From Massilia sp. Root133 (GTDB taxonomy: Bacteria > Pseudomonadota > Gammaproteobacteria > Burkholderiales > Burkholderiaceae_D): a DNA stretch of 64,000 nucleotides. Position 1 is the stretch's first letter, and every line of letters begins with the position of its first letter. Where the stretch lies: NCBI RefSeq assembly GCF_001426525.1, contig NZ_LMEW01000035.1:186001-250000 (forward strand), written 5' to 3'. Shown here one piece after another: positions 1 through 8,655 of this stretch. The position numbers were made by a program, and so were the translations under genes. Below the pieces are notes generated by a model. That model ran no database searches and had not been told where the DNA came from. It saw nothing but the letters and a program-made list of their open reading frames with translations.

Positions 1-513
1 AGCAAGGCTGCCCACGTAGGCGATGAAGCTGCCCGGACGCTCGGCGGACGGAGCGTCGTCGAGGTTTGGCAGCGTGGCGGCTTTCGGCGCGAGGAAGAAC
101 ACGAAGCGGATCTCGGTGCCGCTGCTGGGACGCACGCTCGCGAGCAGGCGCGCCAGTTCCAGCACGGCCGCCGTCCCGGGCGCACCGTCCTCGGCGCCGT
201 CGTCGCGGGCGCCGACGATGAAGGTGCGTGCCGCTTGTTCACCCGGGGGCACGCTGGCCAGCACGGCTTCGATGCGGCGTGCGTGGCCGGTCCCGCCGCG
301 GTCCTGCACGGCGTAGCCGGCCGCCTGCAGCACGTTGCCGATGTAGGTGGCGTCCCGCGGTCCGCCCGCGAGCGCCGTCACGTGCGCGCGCAGGCGCATG
401 GCCAAAGGCGGTTCCGGCATGGCGGCGCCGGGGTTCACGGTCATCGTCGCCAGCAGCACGAGCAGGACGATGGCAACGATGGCTTTCCAGTGTGCACGAA
501 AAAAATGTCGCAT
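1..513 (-). CDS. M28-type peptidase-like protein, 5' part only, probably inactive
   Basis: Partial: the gene starts at ATG 513 and runs off the left window edge after 171 codons. Residues 1-10 are basic and 11-23 hydrophobic, so the product is probably membrane-anchored or exported. Residues 98-140 follow the metal-binding core of M28 aminopeptidases: a strand ending GARDD (101-105), a short glycine-rich loop, a helix reading AAVLELARLL, then a strand RFVFF. In active M28 enzymes the first strand carries a metal His (GAHxD) and the last strand is followed by a Glu-Glu pair. Here these positions read GARDD and LAPKAA (141-146). The fold assignment is inference from this pattern; loss of the ligands is read directly. 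The missing C-terminal half could change the view. Confidence 0.6.
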   Translation of the reverse strand, partial: MRHFFRAHWKAIVAIVLLVLLATMTVNPGAAMPEPPLAMRLRAHVTALAGGPRDATYIGNVLQAAGYAVQDRGGTGHARRIEAVLASVPPGEQAARTFIVGARDDGAEDGAPGTAAVLELARLLASVRPSSGTEIRFVFFLAPKAATLPNLDDAPSAERPGSFIAYVGSLA

Positions 514-633
514 GGCGTGGGGCGCGGCGCAAGGGGCGACCGTGCCGGACAGGCCGGGCTCGGCGCGCGTTGCGGTCCTGGCGGACGCCGTCCGGCGACG
601 GCTGCCGGGGCCGCCCGTGCATGCAATGGTAAA

Positions 634-682
634 CCGGGGCCGGCCTGCGATTTCATGATACCGAAATCGCGGCCGGCCCCGG
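634..682 (-). terminator. strong GC-rich inverted repeat downstream of the efflux operon
   Basis: Two arms of about 20 bases (634-654 and 663-682) pair almost perfectly, with one bulged base and an 8-base loop. Read on the minus strand the stem follows the outer-membrane-factor gene by about 150 bases and ends in CCGGTTTACC, a weak T stretch. It is a plausible transcription stop for the efflux operon. The rest of 514-830 holds only this stem and the repeat at 741-826; I see no gene in it. Confidence 0.4.
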
Positions 683-740
683 TCGGGGTCGTGCCAATGG
701 CGCGCGGAAACAAACCCGCACCCGTCGTTTTCGGCAGTGC

Positions 741-826
741 CGGGAACGACTTCCCGCGCAGGCGGGAACCCATGCTGAGTATCTTGTTCAGCTCAGCATG
801 GGTCCCCGCTTGCGCGAGGACGACGG
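741..826. repeat. REPIN-like pair of inverted REP elements
   Basis: Two inverted copies of a short GC-rich palindromic unit (core CCCGCxxxxGCGGGNACCCATG) face each other. The innermost arms are 12-base perfect complements (768-779 and 792-803). The same unit occurs at 43786-43911 and 59962-59990. The element abuts the stop codon of the outer-membrane-factor gene. This architecture matches REP/REPIN elements mobilised by RAYT transposases; no such transposase gene is in this window. Confidence 0.65.
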
Positions 827-830
827 TTGA

Positions 831-2255
831 TTAGCGGGCTGCCGTCGCCGGCCCCGGCTCGCTCCAGCCGCCCCCCAGCACGCGGTACAGCGTGACCTGG
901 TTCTGCAGGCGCAGCAGGTTGGCCTGGATGGCCTGCTGCTGCGCGGTGAACAGCGAGCGCTGGGCATCCAGCAGGTCCAGGTAGCTCGCGGTGCCGTTGC
1001 GGTAGCGCAGGTCGGACAGGTTGAAGCGGTCCGTCTCGGCGGCCGCCACGGCCTGCTGGGCGCGCAGTTGTTCGCTGTACGTGGCCTGGCCGGCCAGCGC
1101 GTCCGCCACTTCGCGGAACGCGGTCTGGATCGACTTCTCGTACTGCGCGACGGTGATGTCGCGCTGGGCACGGGCGCTCTCGACGCCGGCGCGGGTGCGG
1201 CCGAAGTCGAACAGCGGCAGGATCGCCTGCGGCGCGAAGGTCCAGCCGAACGTGCCGCTCTTGAACAGGCCTGAGAGCTCGGAGCTGGCCGTGCCCGCGC
1301 TGCCCGTCAGCGTGATGCGCGGGAAGTAGTTCGCGCGCGCCGCGCCGATGTTGGCGTTGGCCGCGATCAGCTGCTGCTCGGCCGAACGGATGTCCGGACG
1401 GGTCGTCAGCAGGTCGGACGGCATCCCGGCCGGCAGGTCCGGCAGGTTCGTCGTCGCGAGCGTGGCGCCGGCCGGCAGGTTGTCGGGGATAGTCTGGCCG
1501 ATCAGCAGGGTGAGCAGGTTCAGGTCCTGCGCGCGCTGGCGCTGGGCCTGGGCCAGCGTGGTGCGCGCCTGTTCGACGAGCGACACGGCCTGCTGCAGGT
1601 CGAGCTTGGACGAGACGCCATTCTCGAAGCGCAGGTTCGTCAGGCGCAGCGATTCCTCGCGCGTCTTCAGCGTCTGCTGCGTCAGGGACAGCAATTCCTC
1701 GTCCGCGAGGAACGTCAGGTACGTGTTGGCGACCTGCGCGATCAGGCTGATCTGCGCCGTCTTGCGCGCTTCCTCGGTGGCGAGGAATTGCGCCAGCGCG
1801 GCGTCGGACAGGTTGCGCACGCGGCTGAAGAAGTCCAGCTCGAACGCCGACACCGAAAGGCCGGCCTGGTACAGGCTGCTGATCGGCTGGTCCTTGCCCG
1901 TCGTCTGGCGCTGGCCCGTGATGCCGGCGTTAATGGCCGGGAACTGGTTCGAGCGCTGGATCTGGTACTGCGCCCGTGCCGCCTCGATGTTGAGGATGGC
2001 AACGCGCAGGTCGCGGTTGTTTTCCAGGGCCAGCGTGATCAGCTGCTGCAGGCGCGGATCGGTGAAGAAGCGCTGCCACGCGATGGAGGCGGGCGCCTCG
2101 TTCGCGACGGCGTTGCCGCTGTTGACGGTGCCTTCCACGGTCGGGAAGGCAGCCGCCACCGGCGCTTGCGGCCGCTCGTACTTGGGCGCCAGGTTCACGC
2201 AGCCGGCCAGTACGAGGGCCAGGGCCAGGGGAGTGAGTCGTTTCATGTTGTTCAT
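831..2255 (-). CDS. RND efflux outer-membrane factor, NodT/OprM family lipoprotein
   Basis: Outer-membrane channel of a tripartite drug pump, 474 aa, usual length for the NodT/OprM family. The N-terminus is a lipoprotein signal with lipobox LAGC (Cys19); mature residues would be acylated and inserted in the outer membrane. The body shows the two-fold repeat of TolC-like factors: long Ala/Gln/Leu helical hairpins around residues 70-230 and 280-450. ATG 2255 overlaps the pump gene's TGA (TGATG), which indicates translational coupling; an internal ATG at 2246 would also give a complete signal peptide. It is the last gene of the adaptor-pump-channel operon, followed by a hairpin and a REP pair. 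Confidence 0.92.
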   Translation of the reverse strand: MNNMKRLTPLALALVLAGCVNLAPKYERPQAPVAAAFPTVEGTVNSGNAVANEAPASIAWQRFFTDPRLQQLITLALENNRDLRVAILNIEAARAQYQIQRSNQFPAINAGITGQRQTTGKDQPISSLYQAGLSVSAFELDFFSRVRNLSDAALAQFLATEEARKTAQISLIAQVANTYLTFLADEELLSLTQQTLKTREESLRLTNLRFENGVSSKLDLQQAVSLVEQARTTLAQAQRQRAQDLNLLTLLIGQTIPDNLPAGATLATTNLPDLPAGMPSDLLTTRPDIRSAEQQLIAANANIGAARANYFPRITLTGSAGTASSELSGLFKSGTFGWTFAPQAILPLFDFGRTRAGVESARAQRDITVAQYEKSIQTAFREVADALAGQATYSEQLRAQQAVAAAETDRFNLSDLRYRNGTASYLDLLDAQRSLFTAQQQAIQANLLRLQNQVTLYRVLGGGWSEPGPATAAR

Positions 2256-5200
2256 CAGATTTTCGAGTCGATGACAGTATTTTCTTCTTCGTGCGCGTAC
2301 TTCTTGCGCTGGCGTTCGCTGCCCTTGAAGAATCCGCGGATGACGACGAAGAACACGGGCACGAAGAACACGCCCAGTGCCGTCGCGGTCAACATGCCGC
2401 CCATCACGCCCGTACCGATCGCGCGCTGCGACGCGGCGCCGGCACCGCTGGCGACCACCAGCGGCAGCACGCCGAGGATGAACGCGAGCGACGTCATGAT
2501 GATCGGACGGAAGCGCAGGTGCGCCGCCTGCAGCGCCGCCTCGAACGGCGACTTGCCCTGCGCCTGCAGGTCCTTCGCGAATTCCACGATCAGGATCGCG
2601 TTCTTCGCGGCCAGGCCGATGATGGTGATCAGGCCCACCTTGAAGTACACGTCGTTGGACAGCCCGCGCATCGATGCCGCGAGCAGCGAACCGAGCACGC
2701 CCAGCGGCACGACGAGCAGCACGGCCACCGGGATCGACCAGCTCTCGTACAGCGCGGCCAGCGCCAGGAACACGGCCAGCAGCGCGAAGCCGATCAGCAC
2801 GAACACGGTCGAACCGGCGAGGATTTCCTCGCGCGACTGGCCGGTCCATTCATACGCGAAGCCGGCCGGCAGCTTGGCGGCCAGCGCCTGCATCTCGTCG
2901 AGCGCCTGGCCGGTCGAATAGCCCTGGGCGGCGTCGCCCGTGATGCTCATCGACGAATAGCCGTTGTAGCGCGACGTCTGCATCGGACCCGTGATCCATT
3001 GGGTCGTCGCGAACGCGGACAGCGGCACCGGCTGGCCCTTCGTGTTCAGGGCGTTGATGCGCAGGAGGTCTTCCGGCTGCATGCGTTCCGGCGCGTCGGC
3101 CTGCACGATCACGCGCTGCAGGCGGCCGGCGTTCGGGAAGTCGTTCACGTACGCGGAACCGAGCGACGTCGACAGCGCCGTGTTGATGGCGCCGAACGTC
3201 ACGCCCAGGGCCTGCGCCTTGTCGCGGTCGATGTTCAGCTTCAGCTGCGGCGCATCTTCGAGGCCTTCCGGACGGATGCCCGTCAGCACCTTGCTCTGCA
3301 TCGCCATGCCGAGCAGCTGGTTACGCGCCTGGAGCAGGGCAGCGTGGCCGAGGCCGCCGCGGTCCTGCAGGCGGAACGAGAAGCCCGTGCCGCGGCCCAG
3401 TTCCGGAATCGGCGGCGGGCTCACGACGAAGATGAACGAGTCGCGCAGCCCCATCATGTGTCCCGTGATGCGGCCCGCGAGATCCTGCGCGCTCTGGCCC
3501 TTGCCCTTGCGCTCGTCCCATGATTTCAGCGGGATGAACGCGAGGCCCATGTTCTGGCCCTGGCCCGTGAACGAGAAGCCCGTCACGGCGACCATGTCGG
3601 CCACTTCCGGCTGCTTCAGCACATAGTCTTCCATCGCATGCAGGACGACGTTCGTGCGGTTGGCGGTGGCGCCCGGCGGCAGCTGGATGTTGGCGATGAT
3701 GTAGCCCTGGTCTTCGTTCGGCAGGAACGAGTTCGGCAGGCGCGCGAACATCAGGCCGACGATGCCGACCAGCAGGACGAACACGACCAGCGCGCGGCCG
3801 GAACGCTTGAGGAGCTTGCCGACGATGCCTTCGTAGCGCTTGGCGCCCGTCGTGAACGTGCGGTTGAACCAGCCGAAGAAGCCTTTCTTCTCCATGTGGT
3901 GGCCCGCTTCCACGGGTTTCAACAGGTGCGCGCACAGCGCCGGCGTGAGGGACAGCGCCATGAACGCCGAGAAGCCGATCGACGACACCATCACGATCGA
4001 GAACTGGCGGTAGATGTTGCCGACCGCGCCCTGGAAGAACGCCAGCGGCACGAACACGGACATCAGCACGACGGTCACGCCGATGATGGCGCCGGAGATC
4101 TGGCCCATCGCCTTGCGCGTCGCCTGCAGCGGAGGCAGGCCTTCCTCGGACATGATGCGTTCGACGTTTTCCACCACCACGATCGCATCGTCGACGACGA
4201 TACCGATCACAAGGACCATGCCGAACATCGTCAGCACGTTGATCGAGAAGCCCATCGCGAGCAGTGTCGCGAAGGAGCCCAGCAGGGCGACCGGGACGAC
4301 GATGGTCGGGATGATCGTGTAGCGGAAGTTCTGCAGGAACACGTACATCACGATGAACACGAGGATCACCGCCTCGATCAGGGTTTCCACCACCTGGCTG
4401 ATCGAGATCTGGATGAATTTCGTGCTGTCGTAGGGGATCGAGTACTTCATGCCTTTCGGGAAGTACTTCTGCAGCTGATTCATGCGTGCCTTGATCAGCT
4501 TCGCGGTTTCCAGCGCGTTACCGGTCGGCGACAGCTGCACGCCGATACCCGTCGACGGCTTGCCGTTCAGGCGGGTCGACGTGGCGTAGGCCTGGCCGCC
4601 GATCTCGATGCGGGCGACGTCCTTCAGGCGCACGGTGGAGCCGTCCGGATTCGCGCGCAGCACGATGTTGCCGAACTGCTCGACGGTGGCCAGCTGGCCC
4701 GTGACGACGACGGTCGCGGTGATCTGCTGGCCCTTGGCCACGGGCAGGTCGCCGATCGTGCCGGATGCCACCTGGGCATTCTGCTGGCGGATCGCGGTGT
4801 TGACGTCGTCCGGCGACAGGTTGAAGCCGACCAGCTTGGCCGGGTCGATCCAGATGCGCATCGCCTTCTCGGTACCGAACAGCTGCGCCTGGCCGACGCC
4901 CTTGATCCGCTGGATCTCCGGCAGCACGTTGCGCGACGCGTAGTCGCCCAGCGCGACGGTGTCCCAGGTCGGGTCGTCGGACGAGAGGATCGTGAACAGC
5001 AGGAAGTTGGAGCGGGCCTTGTCGACGCGCACACCCTGCTGGGTCACCGCGGCCGGCAGGCGCGGGGTCGCGCGCGCGAGGCGGTTCTGGACGTCGACCT
5101 GGGCCAGGTCGGGATTGGTGCCGGTCTCGAAGCTGATCGTGATGGAGCCGGTGCCGTTGGCCTGGCTGGTCGACTCCATGTAGATCATGCCTTCGGCACC

Positions 5201-5410
5201 GTTCATCTCGCGTTCGATGACGGAGATGACGGAATCTTCCAGCGTTTGCGCGGAAGCGCCCGGGTACGCGACGCTGACGACGATCGACGGCGGCGCCACG
5301 GTCGGATATTGCGCGATCGGCAGCTGCTTGATGGCGACGCCGCCAAGCACCATGATGAACAGCGCGATCACCCAGGCAAAAATGGGGCGGTCAATAAAAA
5401 AACGTGCCAT
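2255..5410 (-). CDS. RND multidrug efflux pump, HAE1 family (AcrB/MexB-like)
   Basis: Inner-membrane proton/drug antiporter, 1051 aa, the standard HAE1 length. Residues 10-28 are TM1, followed by the first periplasmic porter domain, a TM bundle from about 340, a second porter domain and a second TM bundle. The proton-relay pair Asp407-Asp408 is present in GIVVDDAIVV at exactly the AcrB positions, and the relay Lys is in LAAKNAILIVEFAK near the C-terminus. It lies 30 bases after the adaptor gene and overlaps the channel gene, so adaptor, pump and channel are one operon. Substrates cannot be told from sequence; the family exports dyes, detergents, antibiotics and plant phenolics. Confidence 0.96.
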   Translation of the reverse strand: MARFFIDRPIFAWVIALFIMVLGGVAIKQLPIAQYPTVAPPSIVVSVAYPGASAQTLEDSVISVIEREMNGAEGMIYMESTSQANGTGSITISFETGTNPDLAQVDVQNRLARATPRLPAAVTQQGVRVDKARSNFLLFTILSSDDPTWDTVALGDYASRNVLPEIQRIKGVGQAQLFGTEKAMRIWIDPAKLVGFNLSPDDVNTAIRQQNAQVASGTIGDLPVAKGQQITATVVVTGQLATVEQFGNIVLRANPDGSTVRLKDVARIEIGGQAYATSTRLNGKPSTGIGVQLSPTGNALETAKLIKARMNQLQKYFPKGMKYSIPYDSTKFIQISISQVVETLIEAVILVFIVMYVFLQNFRYTIIPTIVVPVALLGSFATLLAMGFSINVLTMFGMVLVIGIVVDDAIVVVENVERIMSEEGLPPLQATRKAMGQISGAIIGVTVVLMSVFVPLAFFQGAVGNIYRQFSIVMVSSIGFSAFMALSLTPALCAHLLKPVEAGHHMEKKGFFGWFNRTFTTGAKRYEGIVGKLLKRSGRALVVFVLLVGIVGLMFARLPNSFLPNEDQGYIIANIQLPPGATANRTNVVLHAMEDYVLKQPEVADMVAVTGFSFTGQGQNMGLAFIPLKSWDERKGKGQSAQDLAGRITGHMMGLRDSFIFVVSPPPIPELGRGTGFSFRLQDRGGLGHAALLQARNQLLGMAMQSKVLTGIRPEGLEDAPQLKLNIDRDKAQALGVTFGAINTALSTSLGSAYVNDFPNAGRLQRVIVQADAPERMQPEDLLRINALNTKGQPVPLSAFATTQWITGPMQTSRYNGYSSMSITGDAAQGYSTGQALDEMQALAAKLPAGFAYEWTGQSREEILAGSTVFVLIGFALLAVFLALAALYESWSIPVAVLLVVPLGVLGSLLAASMRGLSNDVYFKVGLITIIGLAAKNAILIVEFAKDLQAQGKSPFEAALQAAHLRFRPIIMTSLAFILGVLPLVVASGAGAASQRAIGTGVMGGMLTATALGVFFVPVFFVVIRGFFKGSERQRKKYAHEEENTVIDSKI

Positions 5411-5440
5411 TGTGGTTCCTGTTTATCTAGCCTTGCCTGC

Positions 5441-6676
5441 TTACTTGCCGGCGGGCGCGGCGGACGCCTGCGCATTGGCCGTGGCCGGGGCTGCCGGGGC
5501 GCCAATCGGCGTCCAGGGCACCGGTTGCACCGGCGTACCCGGAGGCAGCATCTGCAGCTTCTGGAAGCCGTCCACCATCACGCGTTCGCCTTCCTTCAGG
5601 CCATCCGTGACGACCCAGTTCTCGCCGTTCTGCGAACCGATTTTTACCGTGCGCGGGGTCGGCTTGTTGTCGGCGCCGATCACGGTGAGCGTATCGCCGT
5701 TCGGGCCGCCGCGGGTGACGGCCTGCTGCGGCACGAGGATGCCGTTCGGCAGCTCGGCCTGCGCCAGGCGCACGCGCACGTACTGGCCAGGCAGCAGGAC
5801 GTTGTCCGGGTTCGCCGCCTGGGCGCGCAACGTGACCTGGCCGCTCGTCGGGTCGACGGTGATGTCCGAGAACAGCAGCTTGCCCTTCGTCGGCAGCACG
5901 GTGCCGTCGTCCGCGACGACGGTGACGGGTACGCTGCCGCCGAGGCCCTTGTCGCCGGCGTTCTTGCGCAGGCGCTGCAGTTCGGTGGCGGACTGGGTGA
6001 TGTTCAGGTAGACGTTGTCGGTCTGCTGGATCAGCGCCATCTGCGTCGCTTCGGTGGCGGAGACGAGCGCGCCTTCCGTCACGAGCGCGCGGCCGATGCG
6101 GCCCGAGATCGGGGCGTACACGTTCGCGTAGTCGGCGTTGATCTTGGCGATGCGCACCTGGGCCCTGGCCGAATTGACGTCCGCCTCGGCCTGCTTCTGG
6201 GCGGCGACGGCGTTCGTGAATTCCTGCTTGCTGACGGCCTGCGCCTCGACGAGCGGCTTGTAGCGCTCGACCGTGGCGGAGGTCGACGTCAGGTTCGCCT
6301 GGGCACGGCCGAGCGCGGCCTGGGCGGCGTTCAACTGGGCCTGGTAGGGCTCCGGATCGATCTGGAACAGCGACTGGCCCTGCTTGACCAAGCTGCCCTC
6401 GGTGAACAGGCGCTTCAGCACGACGCCGTTGACGCGGGCGCGGACTTCGGCCGTGCGGATTGCCTCGACGCGGGCCGGCAGTTCGGTCTCGAGTGCGACC
6501 GGCTGGACCTTCGTGGTGATGACGCCGACCTGGGGAGGCGGCATCTTGGCGCCAGCGGCGCCGGGACCGGCCTGGGCGTTATCCTTGGAGCCGCAGGCCG
6601 ACAGCATGGCCACGGCGACCAGGGTGCACGCGGCGATCCTGGACAGGGTGAGGGAGGAGGAGTTGGCAGAGCGCAT
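5441..6676 (-). CDS. RND efflux periplasmic adaptor, HlyD/AcrA family lipoprotein
   Basis: Membrane-fusion protein joining pump and outer-membrane channel, 411 aa. The signal peptide ends in lipobox LSAC (Cys28), so it is probably lipid-anchored to the inner membrane like AcrA. Order of parts: barrel-sandwich strands around residues 65-90 with the lipoyl-like pattern GVVLKRLFTEGSLVKQGQ, an Ala/Gln-rich alpha hairpin around 105-165, the returning lipoyl half with ISGRIGRALVTEGALV, then beta-barrel and membrane-proximal domains. The C-terminal tail is Ala/Pro-rich and probably disordered. First gene of the operon; its promoter lies in the 157-base gap to the divergent TetR gene. Confidence 0.95.
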   Translation of the reverse strand: MRSANSSSLTLSRIAACTLVAVAMLSACGSKDNAQAGPGAAGAKMPPPQVGVITTKVQPVALETELPARVEAIRTAEVRARVNGVVLKRLFTEGSLVKQGQSLFQIDPEPYQAQLNAAQAALGRAQANLTSTSATVERYKPLVEAQAVSKQEFTNAVAAQKQAEADVNSARAQVRIAKINADYANVYAPISGRIGRALVTEGALVSATEATQMALIQQTDNVYLNITQSATELQRLRKNAGDKGLGGSVPVTVVADDGTVLPTKGKLLFSDITVDPTSGQVTLRAQAANPDNVLLPGQYVRVRLAQAELPNGILVPQQAVTRGGPNGDTLTVIGADNKPTPRTVKIGSQNGENWVVTDGLKEGERVMVDGFQKLQMLPPGTPVQPVPWTPIGAPAAPATANAQASAAPAGK

Positions 6677-6773
6677 TCAATGCTTCCTTCTTGTGGAAAA
6701 AAGAATAAAACCGTCCTGCGACACTTCTTCGGCACAACAGGCGGTTTTACTACTGACTTTTGGAAAAACCCCG

Positions 6774-6795
6774 ATATACTATCACGAGTGTATGT
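6774..6795. promoter_or_regulatory. candidate AcrR-type operator in the divergent efflux control region
   Basis: An imperfect dyad ATATACT...TGTATGT sits in the gap between the adaptor gene and the TetR gene, about 40 bases before the TetR start. Its half-sites resemble the ACATAC/GTATGT halves of AcrR-family operators. The assignment rests on position and this resemblance only. Confidence 0.35.
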
Positions 6796-6833
6796 TTAAT
6801 GTTTCCTACCTATAAAAACGGAGAGTCAGGCGG

Positions 6834-7457
6834 ATGGCCCGCAGAACCAAGGAAGAAGCGGCAGCGACCCGCGACAGCATTTTGGATGCTGCTGAAAAAT
6901 TGTTCGTCGAACAGGGTGTTTCTCGTACAACGTTGCAGCATATCGCAACCGCGGCCGGTGTGACGCGCGGCGCCATTTATTGGCACTTTGACGACAAGGG
7001 TGCGTTGTTCAACGCGATGATGGAGCGGGCGATCCTGCCGCTGGAGGCGGAGATGCAGGTGCTGGACCAGGTGGAGTCGGACGACCCCCTCGTCGACCTG
7101 CGCAACCACATGCTGGCGGTGCTGGACCGGACGGTCAACGATCCGGGCGCGCGCCGCGTGTTCGAGATCGCCACGCTGAAGGTGGAATTCGTCGGGGAGA
7201 TGGATGCGGTGCGACAGCGGCGCAAGGACAATATGGCGAACTGGATGGCGCGGGCCGAACGGCGGATCGGGCTGGCCATCGACAAGGGCCTGATCTCGCG
7301 CGACGTGAATCCGACTCAGGTCGCGCTGGGGTTGTGGACCATGATCGATGGGTTGATTCGCAACTGGATGTTCGATCCGCAGGATTTCGACTTGCTGGCG
7401 TTGGGGAAGTGTGTGATTGATCCGTATCTGGAGGGGTTGCGGAGCGGCGGCGAGTAA
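6834..7457 (+). CDS. TetR/AcrR family repressor of the efflux operon
   Basis: 207-aa one-domain-plus-HTH regulator. The N-terminal helix-turn-helix is typical (TLQHIATAAGVTRGAIYWHF, about residues 33-52); the C-terminal half is the AcrR/TtgR-type ligand-binding bundle. ATG 6834 follows a GGAGAG ribosome site. It is divergent from the adaptor-pump-channel operon across 157 bases, the usual arrangement for a local repressor that releases the operator when it binds a pump substrate. Function is inferred from context and family. Confidence 0.9.
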   Translation: MARRTKEEAAATRDSILDAAEKLFVEQGVSRTTLQHIATAAGVTRGAIYWHFDDKGALFNAMMERAILPLEAEMQVLDQVESDDPLVDLRNHMLAVLDRTVNDPGARRVFEIATLKVEFVGEMDAVRQRRKDNMANWMARAERRIGLAIDKGLISRDVNPTQVALGLWTMIDGLIRNWMFDPQDFDLLALGKCVIDPYLEGLRSGGE

Positions 7458-7613
7458 GAAAAGGAAGAATTGACTTGGAGTGGACTCGCTCGCGATAACC
7501 ATCTGCATGGCGCAGATGCGGGGCAGGTTCTTAGCGGCTGGTAGCCGCATCTACTTCCGGCTGAAGTCGCGATAAGGCAACCGAATTCGGTCCATGAATA
7601 TGCAATGGCTGAC

Positions 7614-7892
7614 TTAGCCTGCGCTGGCGCGGTGCGTGCCGATCAATTTGCATCCACATTCAGTAACGCAGTCTTCCATCGCTACTGCAATGCCGCCCAC
7701 GGAAATGGTGGGGTGGGCGGAGATAATCTTGTTCACGCCATGCGGTTTGCCTCCTGGGTAACACTGCGGACACTCTACCAGATCGCCCAGTCGGGCGATG
7801 GGTTTCCCGTCTACATCGTGCAATGATGAGCCGCTAATCACCTTTCCACCATGATCGGTCGAGTCTCCAACCACTATAATCTTAAGCGACAT
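7614..7892 (-). CDS. PAAR-domain T6SS spike-tip protein
   Basis: 92-aa single-domain PAAR protein that caps the VgrG trimer and sharpens the type VI secretion spike. It shows the family pattern: GDxTDHGGKVISGS near the N-terminus, then IARLGDLVECPQC, and a C-terminal CVTECGCKLIG. The two Cys clusters plus His residues suit the metal site at the PAAR tip. ATG 7892 is chosen because it has a GGGAG ribosome site; the longer frame to 7988 has no family similarity. No effector domain is attached. It is the most distal gene of the minus-strand VgrG-effector-immunity series. Confidence 0.88.
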   Translation of the reverse strand: MSLKIIVVGDSTDHGGKVISGSSLHDVDGKPIARLGDLVECPQCYPGGKPHGVNKIISAHPTISVGGIAVAMEDCVTECGCKLIGTHRASAG

Positions 7893-8181
7893 CGCACTTA
7901 CTCCCGAAGTTGGATTAAATATTCTTTGGCAAATCGATTCTGGTTGTACGAACTCGGGGAACAAAATTGGATTTTTTCGTCCATCCAAATTCGATACGAG
8001 CTGTTTTTTAGGTAAAAATCACACCGCTTGTCATAGTTTTGAAAGCTCCTTGTTGTCGCTGATCATGGTTTCGGTCATTTCCTCGTCCAAATTAATTAAT
8101 TCCTTGTTCGTTGAGGCGCTGGTGGCGGGTTTCGTTGTCGGAAAGATTTGCTTAAATAAGGTTTTGGCTGGGACGAGATTT

Positions 8182-8571
8182 TCAGTTTAGAGCAAGAATA
8201 AACGCGCTTCCTTTTTCGATATCTGGAGATCCGGCGCATACAGTCGATTTGGTAAAAACTATGCTTAAATATTTTTCAGAGAGGAGAGCTTTTTCGAAGG
8301 CGAATTTGTACTCATCAAGGATGGCCATGCGCAGTCGCGTTGCATTCTTTAACCTCTCTGTCGAACGAAAAAGATGCATCTATCAGAGTTGCATTTACTT
8401 TCCTGATTGCGTCTTGGTTCATTTCGCTGATTGCGTCGAATGAGACGGTTTGGATCAACGCTTTTTTGTCAGGTTTACTATCCCCGACCTTATAGCTGAA
8501 CGGCACCCTCACTGCACTTTTAATATGGCGCATGCCACCACGAGGCATGTTATCGATATAAGTGCTCTCAT
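8182..8571 (-). pseudogene. decayed small lipoprotein or secreted-protein gene, two frameshifts
   Basis: Three overlapping minus-strand frames together read like one protein of about 130 aa. From ATG 8571 a lipoprotein-like start (MRALISITCLVVAC) hits a stop within about 20 codons. A second frame (to about 8315) continues with KSAVRVPFSYKVGDSKPD and ends at FDREVKE. A third frame (to 8182) continues RLKNATRLRMAILDEYKFAF and ends ILALN. Likely slip sites are the AAAA run near the first break and the TTAAAG region near the second. It lies directly downstream of the putative immunity gene in the AT-rich segment, so it may be a second, decayed immunity gene. Alternatively the frames are unrelated short ORFs. 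Confidence 0.4.
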
Positions 8572-8655
8572 TCCAAGACCTTCGATATCTGGTTCCTAAA
8601 TATTGTGCGCATCCTTGCTATTTTCTACTATCTTTAGTCTTGCTAATTTACGTCT

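Noticed and set aside
831..2849. Longer start for the outer-membrane-factor gene
   Set aside because: The extension runs out of frame through the pump gene, while ATG 2255 gives a proper lipoprotein signal.
3638..6799. Very long open frame on the plus strand across the efflux genes
   Set aside because: It is antisense to the pump and adaptor genes, has His/Arg/Asp-rich low-information sequence typical of a GC-rich shadow, and no family features.
7605..7826. Plus-strand 73-codon frame
   Set aside because: Antisense to the PAAR gene with no features of its own.
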